NCBI GenBank assembly: GCA_016709575.1
Contig: JADJMM010000007.1
Coordinates: forward strand, 186,001 to 250,000
Direction: 5' to 3'
Source: Sphingobacteriaceae bacterium
GTDB lineage: Bacteria > Bacteroidota > Bacteroidia > B-17B0 > Aurantibacillaceae
Length of the DNA stretch: 64,000 nucleotides
A model generated the notes under the pieces. The model had not been told where the DNA came from and ran no database searches. It worked only from the letters and a program-made list of their open reading frames with translations. Shown here piece after piece: positions 1-9,763 of the stretch. Both the position numbers and the translations under genes were made by a program. Numbering within the stretch: the stretch's first letter is position 1; the number at the start of each line of letters is the position of its first letter.

Positions 1-365
1 TGGTTAGTCCAACAGTTAATACAACATATACTGTTTCGGGTGTTGATGCAAATGGTTGTATTGATTCTACAACATTTGTACTTACTGTATCGCCTTGTAC
101 AGGAATTGATGCTTTATTAGCCGGTAACAGTGTTGTAAATGTTTATCCAAATCCTACAACAGGTTTAATTACACTTGTAATTTCTGATGTTACTAAAGCA
201 ACTGAATTAGAAGTTTTTGATGCGATTGGAAAAAAAGTGTTGACCCAAACTATTTCGAATTCTCAAACATTAATTAACATGAATGAATTAGCCAACGGTA
301 TTTATTCTTACAGAGTGAAAAATTCAGAGGGTTATATTTCCCAAGGTAAATTGGTGAAAGAGTAA
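1..365 (+). CDS. C-terminal part of a T9SS-secreted surface protein
   Basis: Only the last ~120 codons are in the window; the reading frame is open from base 3 to the TAA at 363. The visible part holds the end of an Ig-like/PKD-like module (TYTVSG...DANGC) and then a type A T9SS sorting tail: VYPNPTTG, a beta-rich core with LEVFDAIGKKV, the NELANGIYSYRV motif and the terminal GKLVKE. Proteins with this tail are exported by the Sec pathway and then moved across the outer membrane and anchored by the type IX secretion system. The tail closely resembles that of the 1909-residue protein at 2051-7780 (SELANGVYIYKI, GKLIKE), so the two are probably paralogous cargo. The function of the missing N-terminal part cannot be told. 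Confidence 0.85.
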   Translation, partial: VSPTVNTTYTVSGVDANGCIDSTTFVLTVSPCTGIDALLAGNSVVNVYPNPTTGLITLVISDVTKATELEVFDAIGKKVLTQTISNSQTLINMNELANGIYSYRVKNSEGYISQGKLVKE

Positions 366-384
366 TCATTAACTATATTGTTTT

Positions 385-413
385 AAAAGCCCTCCGCAAA
401 ACGGTGGGCTTTT
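385..413 (+). terminator. Rho-independent terminator
   Basis: AAAAGCCC (385-392) pairs with GGGCTTTT (406-413), with an inner CCG/CGG pair, and is followed by a T-rich run. It ends the partial T9SS gene and also lies at the 3' end of the convergent gene at 414-1837. Confidence 0.8.
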
Positions 414-1837
414 TTATTTTCTGTAAGTGATAAGGTAAAGTGGAATGAAATTTTTGTAAACCATTTTATTTTCAGTTTCCAGACTTTTTGTTATTGCTTG
501 GTGAAGATTTGAGTAATTTAACTTCTCCTCCGGAGCCTGAAGAATTTTTCCTAATAAATGCGGCAGCTCTTTTTCAAAAGAAAAAGGGGATTCATTAGTG
601 TTAATATAGCGCTTGAAAGAGTTTAATTTTGATTCCAATAAATCAATGTTATTATTCATATAATGAACGCAAAGCTCAGTTATTAAACCAAGATGAAAAA
701 TGTCTTTCCTGAATTTCTCCGCATTTTTAAGTACGAAATTTATATGTTTTAAAGCCTTTCTATATTCACCCGAGTTTATGTAAAATATTGAAAAACTGAG
801 ATGCGTGTTTAGTTTTTCGTCAAGTGGTAACGCTTCATATAATTCATTAAAAATTATGTCATGCTCTTTTATCTCGTGAAAATTATCCAGTATTTTTCCG
901 GCTGAAATAAAAAGAACCAATCTTAGCAACACTTTAAGTTTAAAATACTCAGTTAAAACATCAACGTTTTTACTTTTATAAAATTCAAACGAGTGATTTT
1001 GGAAATCGTTAAGGATTACTTCCGCTTCAGAATACATTTTATTAAACATTAGCGCAAGACACATGTTAGAAAGTGATCGGAGGTAATCTCCAGGGTCTTT
1101 CTTTATCAGATACGGATACTGTTCATATAAAAACTTGGCCCTGTTAGCATAGAAATTAGCTGCTGGGTAGTCGCCCTCTTTTACGGCGACAAATCCTTTT
1201 ACTTTGTTGTAAAGAACTTTAGCTGCCGGACTGATAGCTTTTTCTTCGTTTTGTAATAATTTGGATTTAATCGTGCCCTTTTCTCCGAAAAAATATGAAT
1301 TCGTGGATTCTAATCTGAAGGATGCCCAAAGCCCTTCATATTCTAATAAATTAAAATACTCTTTAGAAAGTGTTTCAAGTTTCTTTTTGTCATCACTAAA
1401 GTTATTTTTTAAATAATTAAGATCAGATGTTTTTAGTGCGCTAAGCATTCGCAATTCTATAACTTCAATTTTTATAAGGTGATTTGTTTGCGGATTTTGA
1501 TTTAAAATTTTTCTGTGATTTTGAGAGCTTCATTATTAAATCCTTTAGAATATAAAACTCTGGCGCGCCTAATAAGTTGCTTTTCATCAGGTAAAATAGA
1601 ATCCTGGTGAAACATAAATAAAGCATCCAGTAACTTGTAATATAAACGTGTTGAATTTCCTTCAGTAATAAATTTTTTTGGCGAGGAAGGCTTTTTTGCT
1701 ATCCGCTGAAGTGAATTAAAATCACTTAAAATTTTATTCGGAGTGTCTTTGTTTGAAAATGTTTTCAAATAAAGATGGCAATATCTTTTCTCCGCTCCAT
1801 TTAATGTACTTAATAACTGTAATAAGTTAAAACTCAT
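414..1837 (-). CDS. Unknown alpha-helical repeat protein (frame broken once)
   Basis: I do not recognise a named family. The N-terminal 111 codons (from ATG at 1837; MSFNLLQLLSTLNGAEKRY) run into a stop at 1502 and the remaining ~346 codons continue in another frame. Adding one A to the AAAAA run near 1508 joins them as ...ITEKILNQNPQTN..., giving one protein of about 470 residues. It is rich in Leu, Lys, Glu and Phe, has no signal peptide or membrane segment, and consists of paired helices such as SGEYRKALKHINFVLKNAEKF that look like degenerate TPR units. It is a monocistron converging on the T9SS gene. The break is most likely a sequencing error; alternatively it is a pseudogene. A structural or protein-interaction role is only a guess. 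Confidence 0.6.
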
Positions 1838-2050
1838 TTTATATCCCTTCTAAAAACCATTTTGGTCGAGCAATACAGTAAATATATAGAATATTAATGT
1901 AATTTGAAGTGTAATTTTTGTTTTTATAAATATCTGAAATATAGAGTATTAAGATTATAATGTTCTTTATAGAAACGTAATAGAATCCAAAATTCGTTAT
2001 AATAAATACTGCTCATTATCGACCTTTGCAGAATAACCAAAAACAGACCA

Positions 2051-5000
2051 ATGAAAAAACAACTACAATTTATTACAGCTTTACTGTTTATAACAGTATC
2101 GTTAATAGGACAAGTAAATGTTACGGGCGGTTCATCTGCAACTTACTCAACCGTTAATGCAGCTTTTGCGGCAATTAACGCCGTAACTCATTTTGGTACA
2201 ATAGCTATTGATATTACTGCTAGTACCACTGAACCTACTACACCAACACCTTTAATGGCGAGTGGACAAGGTGCAGCAAACTACACTTCAATTGTATTAC
2301 GCCCATCAGCTACTGCCACTATTAGTGGTGCAATGGTAACAGGTCGTGGTGTGTTAGAATTAGACGGCGCAGATAATGTAACTATTAACGGAGATATTCC
2401 GGGCGGACCTATTGTTCGTGATTTAACAATAGTAAACAACGCAGCAAATACGGTGGCATCTACGGCGACCATTCGTTTAATAGGTCGTGCTACATTAGGT
2501 CTTGGAGCTACAAGCAACTCTATATTAAATTGTATTATTTACGGAAGTACTCCCGGTAATGATGGAATTAGTGGAAGTACTATAACAAGTAGTTATGGTA
2601 TTTACGCCGGAAGTAATGCGGCAGCCTTAACAAGTGGTGGAACAGGTAATGATTATGATGATTTGGTAATTCGTAATAACGAAATCGGAAGAGCTTATTT
2701 TGGATTATACGTAGGATGTCCTTCAACAGGAACAGGTGATAACATTGTTGTTGGAAGTAATATTTTCGGATCTAATACAGCCGGTCTTACACTTTCATCA
2801 AGAGGTATTTTACTTAATGGTGTAACAAATTCTACAGTTCAGTTAAATGACGTTTTTAATTTAAAAGTAAATACTACAGTTACTAATGCAGGTATCGAAA
2901 TTTCAGGTGCTTCTTCTAATTCAGTTACAATTTCAAGAAACAGAATTTCAGAAATGACCTCTACCAACACTGGCGGATACGGTTCTTATGGTATTAGTTT
3001 AGCAGGTGGAACAAATCATCTTGTAGTGAATAATGTTATTTATGATATTATCACCACAAATTATTCTGCTACCAGTCAAACATTTAATGCATTTGGTATT
3101 CGTCTTTCTTCAGGCACTGGTCATATGATTTATTATAACAGTGTAAATATGTTTGGAAGTTATTCTTTAGGAAATACCACAGCGGCATCTGCAGCTTTTG
3201 CAGTCACATCAACCGGAGTTACAGGACTAGATATAAGAAACAATATTTTTAACAACAAAATGACTTCTACAGCTGCAACGAAAAAATTTATGGCAGTTTG
3301 GTTTCCTTCGGCATATAATTTCTTAAACGCAAACCTTAATAATAATGCTTATACAGTTACTAATGATGCAGATCATTTTGTAGGAAAAATTGGAACTACA
3401 ACTGGTGTAGGAGAATATTCAAATTTACCAGCATGGCAAGTAATTTCACAAGTTAATAATCCAACTAATGATGCTAATTCTGTACCTCCAATAAATGCAC
3501 TTGCGCCTTTTGTTGCAGATAATAATTTAAATATTCCTTTAAATTCTATTACAGGAATTGAATCAGGTGCTGTATTAATTCCCGCTTTAGGAACTAATAT
3601 TGACTACAACGCAGCGGTTCGTCCTTTAACCGGAACAAACCCAAATACAAACCCTGATATGGGTGCTTATGAGTTTGATGGTTTGGCAGGTGTTGCAACC
3701 GATGCTGGTATCCAGGCTTTAGTTAGTCCGGCCATTGGTGGTTGTTACACAGCTTCAGAAAATTTAGTTGTTACAATTAAAAATTATGGTACTGCTTCTA
3801 TTTCAAATATACCGGTTACTGTTACAGTATCAGGAGCAGCTTCTCAAACCACTACTTCAACTTATGTTGGAAGTATTGCAGCCGGTGCAACCGCTAACTT
3901 TACAGTTGGTACTTTAAATATGTTAGCCGTAGGCGTGTATTCTTTCGATGCTGCAACTTCTTTAACTGGCGATCTTGTTGTTTCTAATAATGCAATGACA
4001 CAAACAACACGTACAGTTGTTCCTGTTGTTGCTTTACCACAAGCGGTAAGTTTTACAGGATTTTCAGGCGCTAACTTAACTACGGTATTTCCTAATTGGT
4101 ACGAAGCGGCAGGCGCAACTACTCCTGTTGGAAATACTTCATTATGGACTAGCCAGACAGGATTGAATGGTGTAGGTAATATTACTGCTCGTGTAAATTT
4201 GTATACTACTAACCGCAACGAATGGATTGTTGGGCCAAAATTTACAGCTACATCAGCTTCACAAGTTTCGTTTGACGCAGCACTTACTGATTGGAATAGT
4301 ACAACTGTAAGCGCAATTATGGGAAGTGATGATATGGTTCGTGTTATGGTTTCAACGGATTGCGGATTGACTTATTCACCAATCTTTACAGTTAGTGCAA
4401 CTAATAGCTTATCAACTACGTTTTCAAATTTTGCTGTTTCTCTTAGTGCTTATGCCGGACAAGATATCATTGTTGCATTCTTAGCACAAGATGGCCCGGT
4501 AGATGATGTTGAAGATTATGATTTTCATTTAGAGAATATTAATTTGTATACAGCCTCAGCAACCGATGCAGGAATTGCAGCCTTAACAAGCCCAGTGCCT
4601 AACGGATGTTATGGTGCTTCAGAAAATTTAGTTGTTACAATTAAAAATTATGGTATTGCAGCTATTTCAAATGTTCCTGTTACAGTTACTGTTTCCGGAG
4701 TAGCCTCGCAAACTACTAATGCTACATATACAGGAAGTATCCCCGTAGGTGGTACTGTAAGCTTTACTGTAGGAACACTTAATATGTTAGCTGCCGGAGT
4801 TTATTCAATTGATGCTTCAACTTCTTTAGCAGGTGATGTAAACCTAACCAATGATGCAATGGCACAAACAACACGTGTGGTTACTCCAACTGTTGCTTTA
4901 CCTCAAACTGTAGATTTCACAGGTTTCTCAGGAGCAAATCTCACAACTTTTTTTCCTAACTGGATTGAAGCAAGTGGTGCAGCAATACCAACAGGTACTA

Positions 5001-7780
5001 CTTCACTTTGGACAAGTCAAACAGGATTGAATGGTGTTGGAAATATTACATCACGTATAAATTTGTATACTACTACCCGTAACGAATGGATAGTTGGACC
5101 AAAATTTACAGCTACATCAGCTTCACAAATTTCGTTTGACGCAGCACTTACTGATTGGAATAGTACTACTTTAAGTGCAATTATGGGAAGTGACGATATG
5201 GTACGCGTAATGGTTTCAACTAATTGCGGATTGACTTATTCACCAATCTTTACAGTTAGTGCAACTAATAGCTTATCAACTACGTTTTCAAATTTTGCCA
5301 TTTCTCTTAGTGCTTATGCCGGACAAGATATCATCGTTGCTTTCTTAGCACAAGATGGTCCTGTAGATGATTTAGAAGATTATGATTTTCATTTAGACAA
5401 CATTAATTTATATTCTGCTGTGCCGGTAGACGTAGGAGCTCAGGTTTTGGTTAGTCCAGCCGTTATGGGATGTTACGGTGCAAGTGAGAATATGGTAGTG
5501 ACAATTAAAAATTATGGCACTGGTACTGTTACAAGTGTTCCAGTTACTATTGTTGTTTCAGGTGCAACTACGCAAACTACAACAGGAACTTATACCGGAA
5601 CAATTATTGGTGGTGGCACAGCTAATTACACAGTTGGTACAGTTAATATGCTTGCTCCGGGCGTTTATTCTTTTAAAGCCTATACATCTTTATCAAGTGA
5701 TCTTAACTTTGCAAATGATACAATGGCAGTAGCTACACGTACCACTGTTGCGCCGGTAGCATTACCGCAAACTGTTGATTTCACCGGATTTACAGGTGCT
5801 AACTTAACAACTGTGTTCCCGAATTGGTACGAAGCCGCAGGAGCAACTGCTCCAACGGGCACAACTTCTCTTTGGGTAAATCAAACAGGAGTTCCTACAA
5901 CAGGAAACATAACAGCCCGTATTAATTTATATACTACTTCACGCAACGAATGGATTGTTGGTCCGAAACTTTCAATTACTGCCGGAGCTCAACTTTCTTT
6001 TGATGCAGCAGTTACTGATTGGAATAGTACTACAGTTTCAGCTATGATGGGAAGTGATGATAAAGTTCGTGTAATGGTTTCTACTGATTGCGGATTAACT
6101 TACTCTCCGATTTACACAGTAAGCGCAGCAAATAATTTAACAACATCATTCACTAATTTTACAATTCCGTTAGGTGCTTATGCTGGACAAGATATTATTC
6201 TTGCATTTTTAGCGCAAGATGGTCCGGTAGATGATATTGAAGATTACGATTTCCACTTAGACAATATTAATTTATACGTTGGTTCAGCAACTGATGCGGG
6301 TGTTTCAGCTTTAGCTGCTCCAACAGCAACAGCATGTTTTACTGCGGCAGAAAATGTAGTTGTAGATATTACTAACTACGGAGTAGGGGCTATCTCAAAT
6401 ATTCCGGTTACCGTTAATATTGCGGGTCCTATTACACAAACAGTTAACGGAACGTATACAGGTACAATTGCTGTTGGTGCAACAGTTACGTTTACGGTTG
6501 GTACTGCTAACTTATCAACTGCAGGTATTTACACTTTTTCTTCAGTAACAAGTTTAGTTGGAGATGCAAATACATTTAATGATGGAAACAGCTCAACACG
6601 TACAGTTACACCGTTGTTCTCTGTTTCAGGAAATCCAAATGTTTGTAGCGGAAATTCAGCAACAATTACTGCAACAGGTTCTGCAACTACTTATTCATGG
6701 AACACAAGCGCAACTACAAGTAGTATTGTGGTGAGTCCTTCAGTAACTACAATATATACTGTAACAGGATCAAATGCAACTTGTTCTTTAGTACTTACTC
6801 AAACACTTGCTGTTATTAATCCAACTATTACCGGTACAGGAACAATGGTTTGTGCTCCTTCAGGAACAGGAACTTTAACTGCAAATGGATTCTCAACTGT
6901 AAATTGGTATTCATCACCAACATCTACTGTATCATTATCGACAGGTAACACTTATGTACCACCTTCTGCTACAATAACAACAAATTACTATGCCGAAGCA
7001 CAATCTTCTGCAACAGGAAGTATACAAACACTATTCACTGGTGGAAATGGTTGTGGTGGAGGAAATATGTTTGATATCACACCTACAAGTGGTGCAATAC
7101 AATTAGATAGTTTGCATGTAAATACTTCTGCAGCTTTGAGCTCTACATTCACAGTAATGTTATACTACAAAACCGGTGGTTATTTAGGAAATGAAACTAA
7201 CGCTACTGCATGGACTGCATGGGATACAATTACTGTAGTCAGTGCAGGCGCAGGAAATCCATCAAGTGTTGTGTTGGCTTCACCTCTGTTTTTGCCACCA
7301 AGTTTACACGCGTTATATGTAAGTTACCCTGCAAACTATACAAACGGTACTAATGCTTATACAAATACTGATCTTACTGTTCAAACAGGAGCAGGTTTAT
7401 GTTCTAATTTCGGTGGTGTAAATGCCGGGCGTATGTTTAATGGCGACTTGTTTTACACTAAGCCTGGTTGTACCAGCCCACGTATCCAAGTTACTTTAAC
7501 TGTTTCTGTTTGTACAGGAATTGAAAGCATTGCAGCAAATTCAAATGGAGTAGTGGTTTACCCAAATCCTGCTACTGAAGAAGTAACTGTTTTTGTAACA
7601 TCAATTTCAAAAAATACTAAACTTGAAGTTTATAACGCGCTTGGTCAAAAAGTAATTTCAAGAAAATTAGATGATGCTGAAACAAAGATTAATGTTTCAG
7701 AATTAGCAAACGGAGTTTATATTTATAAAATAGCAGATAACGAAACCGTTATTAAGCAAGGGAAGTTGATTAAAGAGTAG
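2051..7780 (+). CDS. Giant T9SS-secreted repeat protein (beta-helix + CARDB-like/jelly-roll repeats)
   Basis: 1909 residues. A Sec signal peptide (MKKQLQFITALLFITVSLIGQ) is followed by a right-handed beta-helix-like region (about residues 25-430; many N-rich turns such as NNVTINGD), ending with an MGAYEFDG motif often seen after such helices. Three long repeats of about 287 residues follow (about 550-1410). Each has a CARDB-like half (DAGI.AL.SP...GCY.ASENLVVTIKNYG) and a jelly-roll half (FPNWYEA...SLW...RNEWIVGPK...FDAALTDWNS). A fourth repeat has only the CARDB-like half (about 1413-1520). Then come Ig-like segments and a type A T9SS tail (VYPNPATEEV...GKLIKE). The most likely role is a cell-surface or released adhesin; no catalytic site is apparent. 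The repeats are nearly identical at the DNA level in places. Codon use fits its neighbours. Confidence 0.88.
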   Translation: MKKQLQFITALLFITVSLIGQVNVTGGSSATYSTVNAAFAAINAVTHFGTIAIDITASTTEPTTPTPLMASGQGAANYTSIVLRPSATATISGAMVTGRGVLELDGADNVTINGDIPGGPIVRDLTIVNNAANTVASTATIRLIGRATLGLGATSNSILNCIIYGSTPGNDGISGSTITSSYGIYAGSNAAALTSGGTGNDYDDLVIRNNEIGRAYFGLYVGCPSTGTGDNIVVGSNIFGSNTAGLTLSSRGILLNGVTNSTVQLNDVFNLKVNTTVTNAGIEISGASSNSVTISRNRISEMTSTNTGGYGSYGISLAGGTNHLVVNNVIYDIITTNYSATSQTFNAFGIRLSSGTGHMIYYNSVNMFGSYSLGNTTAASAAFAVTSTGVTGLDIRNNIFNNKMTSTAATKKFMAVWFPSAYNFLNANLNNNAYTVTNDADHFVGKIGTTTGVGEYSNLPAWQVISQVNNPTNDANSVPPINALAPFVADNNLNIPLNSITGIESGAVLIPALGTNIDYNAAVRPLTGTNPNTNPDMGAYEFDGLAGVATDAGIQALVSPAIGGCYTASENLVVTIKNYGTASISNIPVTVTVSGAASQTTTSTYVGSIAAGATANFTVGTLNMLAVGVYSFDAATSLTGDLVVSNNAMTQTTRTVVPVVALPQAVSFTGFSGANLTTVFPNWYEAAGATTPVGNTSLWTSQTGLNGVGNITARVNLYTTNRNEWIVGPKFTATSASQVSFDAALTDWNSTTVSAIMGSDDMVRVMVSTDCGLTYSPIFTVSATNSLSTTFSNFAVSLSAYAGQDIIVAFLAQDGPVDDVEDYDFHLENINLYTASATDAGIAALTSPVPNGCYGASENLVVTIKNYGIAAISNVPVTVTVSGVASQTTNATYTGSIPVGGTVSFTVGTLNMLAAGVYSIDASTSLAGDVNLTNDAMAQTTRVVTPTVALPQTVDFTGFSGANLTTFFPNWIEASGAAIPTGTTSLWTSQTGLNGVGNITSRINLYTTTRNEWIVGPKFTATSASQISFDAALTDWNSTTLSAIMGSDDMVRVMVSTNCGLTYSPIFTVSATNSLSTTFSNFAISLSAYAGQDIIVAFLAQDGPVDDLEDYDFHLDNINLYSAVPVDVGAQVLVSPAVMGCYGASENMVVTIKNYGTGTVTSVPVTIVVSGATTQTTTGTYTGTIIGGGTANYTVGTVNMLAPGVYSFKAYTSLSSDLNFANDTMAVATRTTVAPVALPQTVDFTGFTGANLTTVFPNWYEAAGATAPTGTTSLWVNQTGVPTTGNITARINLYTTSRNEWIVGPKLSITAGAQLSFDAAVTDWNSTTVSAMMGSDDKVRVMVSTDCGLTYSPIYTVSAANNLTTSFTNFTIPLGAYAGQDIILAFLAQDGPVDDIEDYDFHLDNINLYVGSATDAGVSALAAPTATACFTAAENVVVDITNYGVGAISNIPVTVNIAGPITQTVNGTYTGTIAVGATVTFTVGTANLSTAGIYTFSSVTSLVGDANTFNDGNSSTRTVTPLFSVSGNPNVCSGNSATITATGSATTYSWNTSATTSSIVVSPSVTTIYTVTGSNATCSLVLTQTLAVINPTITGTGTMVCAPSGTGTLTANGFSTVNWYSSPTSTVSLSTGNTYVPPSATITTNYYAEAQSSATGSIQTLFTGGNGCGGGNMFDITPTSGAIQLDSLHVNTSAALSSTFTVMLYYKTGGYLGNETNATAWTAWDTITVVSAGAGNPSSVVLASPLFLPPSLHALYVSYPANYTNGTNAYTNTDLTVQTGAGLCSNFGGVNAGRMFNGDLFYTKPGCTSPRIQVTLTVSVCTGIESIAANSNGVVVYPNPATEEVTVFVTSISKNTKLEVYNALGQKVISRKLDDAETKINVSELANGVYIYKIADNETVIKQGKLIKE
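3697..6610 (+). repeat. Coding tandem repeat, ~0.86 kb unit, 3.4 copies
   Basis: Units begin near 3697, 4559, 5427 and 6287, spaced by about 860-868 bp; the last is truncated to its first third. Units 1 and 2 share long stretches with few or no differences, for example around 4240-4310 versus 5105-5175 and 4361-4435 versus 5225-5299, while flanking parts differ more. This uneven similarity suggests recent duplication or gene conversion inside the gene. Confidence 0.85.
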
Positions 7781-7800
7781 TTGTTTATAGGTTAGGATGG

Positions 7801-7832
7801 CCCCTGAAGCAGAAATGTTTCAGGGGTTTTTT
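7801..7832 (+). terminator. Rho-independent terminator
   Basis: CCCCTGAA (7801-7808) pairs with TTCAGGGG (7819-7826), followed by six T. It lies 20 bases after the stop of the giant T9SS gene. Confidence 0.85.
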
Positions 7833-7873
7833 ATTGTTCAAATTTTCTTAATTTTACTTCAAATAAGTAAATT

Positions 7874-8751
7874 TTGGGCGTCATAGGTTTTTATATTCTT
7901 TTACCTTTTCTGTATTTGATGTCCATACTACCATTCCCATTATTTTATTTGGTGTCTGATTTTTTTTATTTCCTTTTGTATTATGTTTTTGGATACAGAA
8001 AAAAAGTAGTGTATCAAAATTTGAAAAATTCATTTCCTGAAAAATCGCACGAGGAACTAAAAAAAATTGAACGTAAATTTTATAGTTACCTATGTGATTT
8101 ATTTTTAGAAACTTTTAAAACCCTCACCATTTCAAAAAAGGAAGCTATTAAACGTTGTGCATTTACTCCTGAGACGCAAGCTTTGTTTGATAAATTTAAT
8201 GAAGAAAAAAAGAGTTGCATTATTGTAATGGGTCATTTTGGAAATTGGGAATGGGCCGGTAATTCTTTTGGACTATTATGTAAACAAAAGCTTTATGTGA
8301 TTTATCATCCTCTTCATAATAAACAATTCAATAATTTAATTTATAAAATGCGTACACGTTTCGGCAATGGTTTGTATGCCATGCGCGACACCATCCGCGA
8401 AATGATTAAAAACAGAAACGAATTAAATTGCACTGCTTTTATTGCAGATCAAACGCCCGCGCCTGAGGGGCATATTGGACCACTTTTTAAATCAGGACAC
8501 ACCCATATTTTGGGGGGACTGAAAAAATTGCGCAGAAATTAAATTTCCCGGTTGTGTATGTAACTGTGAATCGCGTAAAACGTGGTTATTATGAAGTGCA
8601 TTCTGAGATTTTAGTGAGCGATCCAAAAAACACTAAAGAGGGTGAGATATCGGAATTACATACAAGAAAACTGGAAGTAGATATAAAGGCGCAACCCGAG
8701 GTTTGGCTTTGGAGTCATCGCCGCTGGAAGCACAAGCGTCCTAAGGCTTAG
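7874..8751 (+). CDS. Lysophospholipid acyltransferase family protein (LpxL/HtrB-like; frame broken once)
   Basis: An inner-membrane acyltransferase of the LpxL/HtrB superfamily that moves a fatty acyl chain onto lipid A or a lysophospholipid. Seen: an N-terminal hydrophobic segment (FYILLPFLYLMSILPF), the conserved YRKKVVYQNLKNSFPEKS block, the catalytic H-x4-E/D region in MGHFGNWEWAG, and the later ADQTPAP block. The frame breaks at the TTTT run 8508-8511; adding one T restores HIFGGTEKIAQKLNFPVVYV, the usual family sequence, and links to the segment ending at 8751. Total about 291 residues, which is the normal length. No ATG is near the start; TTG at 7874 begins the conserved N-terminus. 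The desaturase follows closely, so both may shape membrane lipids. Confidence 0.8.
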
Positions 8752-8797
8752 TAGTCATTTCTTTATTAAGCCCTTGCTTCGTATATTTTGTGAATCA

Positions 8798-9763
8798 ATG
8801 TTAGAAGGCAAACAATTAATACTCGCTACAAAACCTTTCATGAAGGAAGACCGTGCTAAAAGCTGGTATTACACACTCACAACATTATTTATTTTAATTG
8901 CTTTACTTTTCGGAACCGTATACAATTACCATTGGAGTTTAAAATTGGTTTGCAGTATTCTTGCCGGTTTTACTATTGTGCGTTTGTTTGTTATTTATCA
9001 CGATCATCAACATAAATCAATCTTAACAAAATCTGTTGCCGCTGATATTTTATTTACCATTTTCGGATTTTACGTTTTAGCACCTGCCGGAATTTGGAGT
9101 AGGAGTCATGATTACCATCACAAAAACAATTCAAAATTATTTAGCGCAAGTATAGGTTCGTACCCTATTTATTCGAAAGCTAAATATGACAAGTGTAGTC
9201 GGGGTGAACAGATACATTATTTATTTATCCGTCATCCTTTAACTATTACGTTTGGATATTTCTTTGCTTTTATGTGGGGTATGTGCTACCAATCTATTAT
9301 TAATCGTTTTAGTAAACATATTGATTCTTTAGTGGCTTTAATTGTGCATTATGCTTATCAAATAGCAGTATTTTATTTTTTAGGATGGCAAACCTGGATT
9401 TTACTTTGTGCAATTCCACATTTAATTTCAGGAGCAATGGGTGCTTATTTATTTTATGCGCAACATAATTTTCCGGGAACAACTTTTAAAGGAAATGAAG
9501 AGTGGACTTACGAAGGAGCTGCCATGGAATCGTCGAGTTACATGGAACTAAGTTTGCCATTGCGTTGGGCAACTGCAAACATTGGTTATCATCACATTCA
9601 TCATATCAATGCACGTATTCCTTTTTACCGTTTGCCTGAAGTTTACAATGCTATTCCTGAATTACAGAATTGTAAAAAAACATCTCTCAAGCCAAAAGAT
9701 ATTATCGCTTGTTTCAAACTAAAAGTTTGGGATACTGATAAACAACAAATGGTTGGTGTTTAA
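8798..9763 (+). CDS. Fatty acid desaturase
   Basis: An integral-membrane di-iron desaturase that introduces a double bond into acyl chains (321 residues from ATG 8798). The three histidine clusters are present: HDHQH near residue 70, HDYHH near 105 and HHIHH near 270, with pairs of hydrophobic segments before and between them (YTLTTLFILIALLFGTVY, ADILFTIFGFYVLAP). A TTG 24 bases upstream is in frame, but the ATG gives the more usual N-terminus MLEGKQLILATKPF. It lies 46 bp after the acyltransferase on the same strand and converges with the peptidase gene, sharing the boundary at 9763/9764. The substrate (lipid or acyl-CoA) and regiospecificity cannot be told. Confidence 0.85.
   Translation: MLEGKQLILATKPFMKEDRAKSWYYTLTTLFILIALLFGTVYNYHWSLKLVCSILAGFTIVRLFVIYHDHQHKSILTKSVAADILFTIFGFYVLAPAGIWSRSHDYHHKNNSKLFSASIGSYPIYSKAKYDKCSRGEQIHYLFIRHPLTITFGYFFAFMWGMCYQSIINRFSKHIDSLVALIVHYAYQIAVFYFLGWQTWILLCAIPHLISGAMGAYLFYAQHNFPGTTFKGNEEWTYEGAAMESSSYMELSLPLRWATANIGYHHIHHINARIPFYRLPEVYNAIPELQNCKKTSLKPKDIIACFKLKVWDTDKQQMVGV

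Noticed and set aside
3700..6300. Possible CRISPR or IS array because of regular repeats
   Set aside because: Repeats are ~860 bp, lie within one reading frame and code for protein domains. No CRISPR array, IS element, transposase or integrase was seen anywhere in the window.
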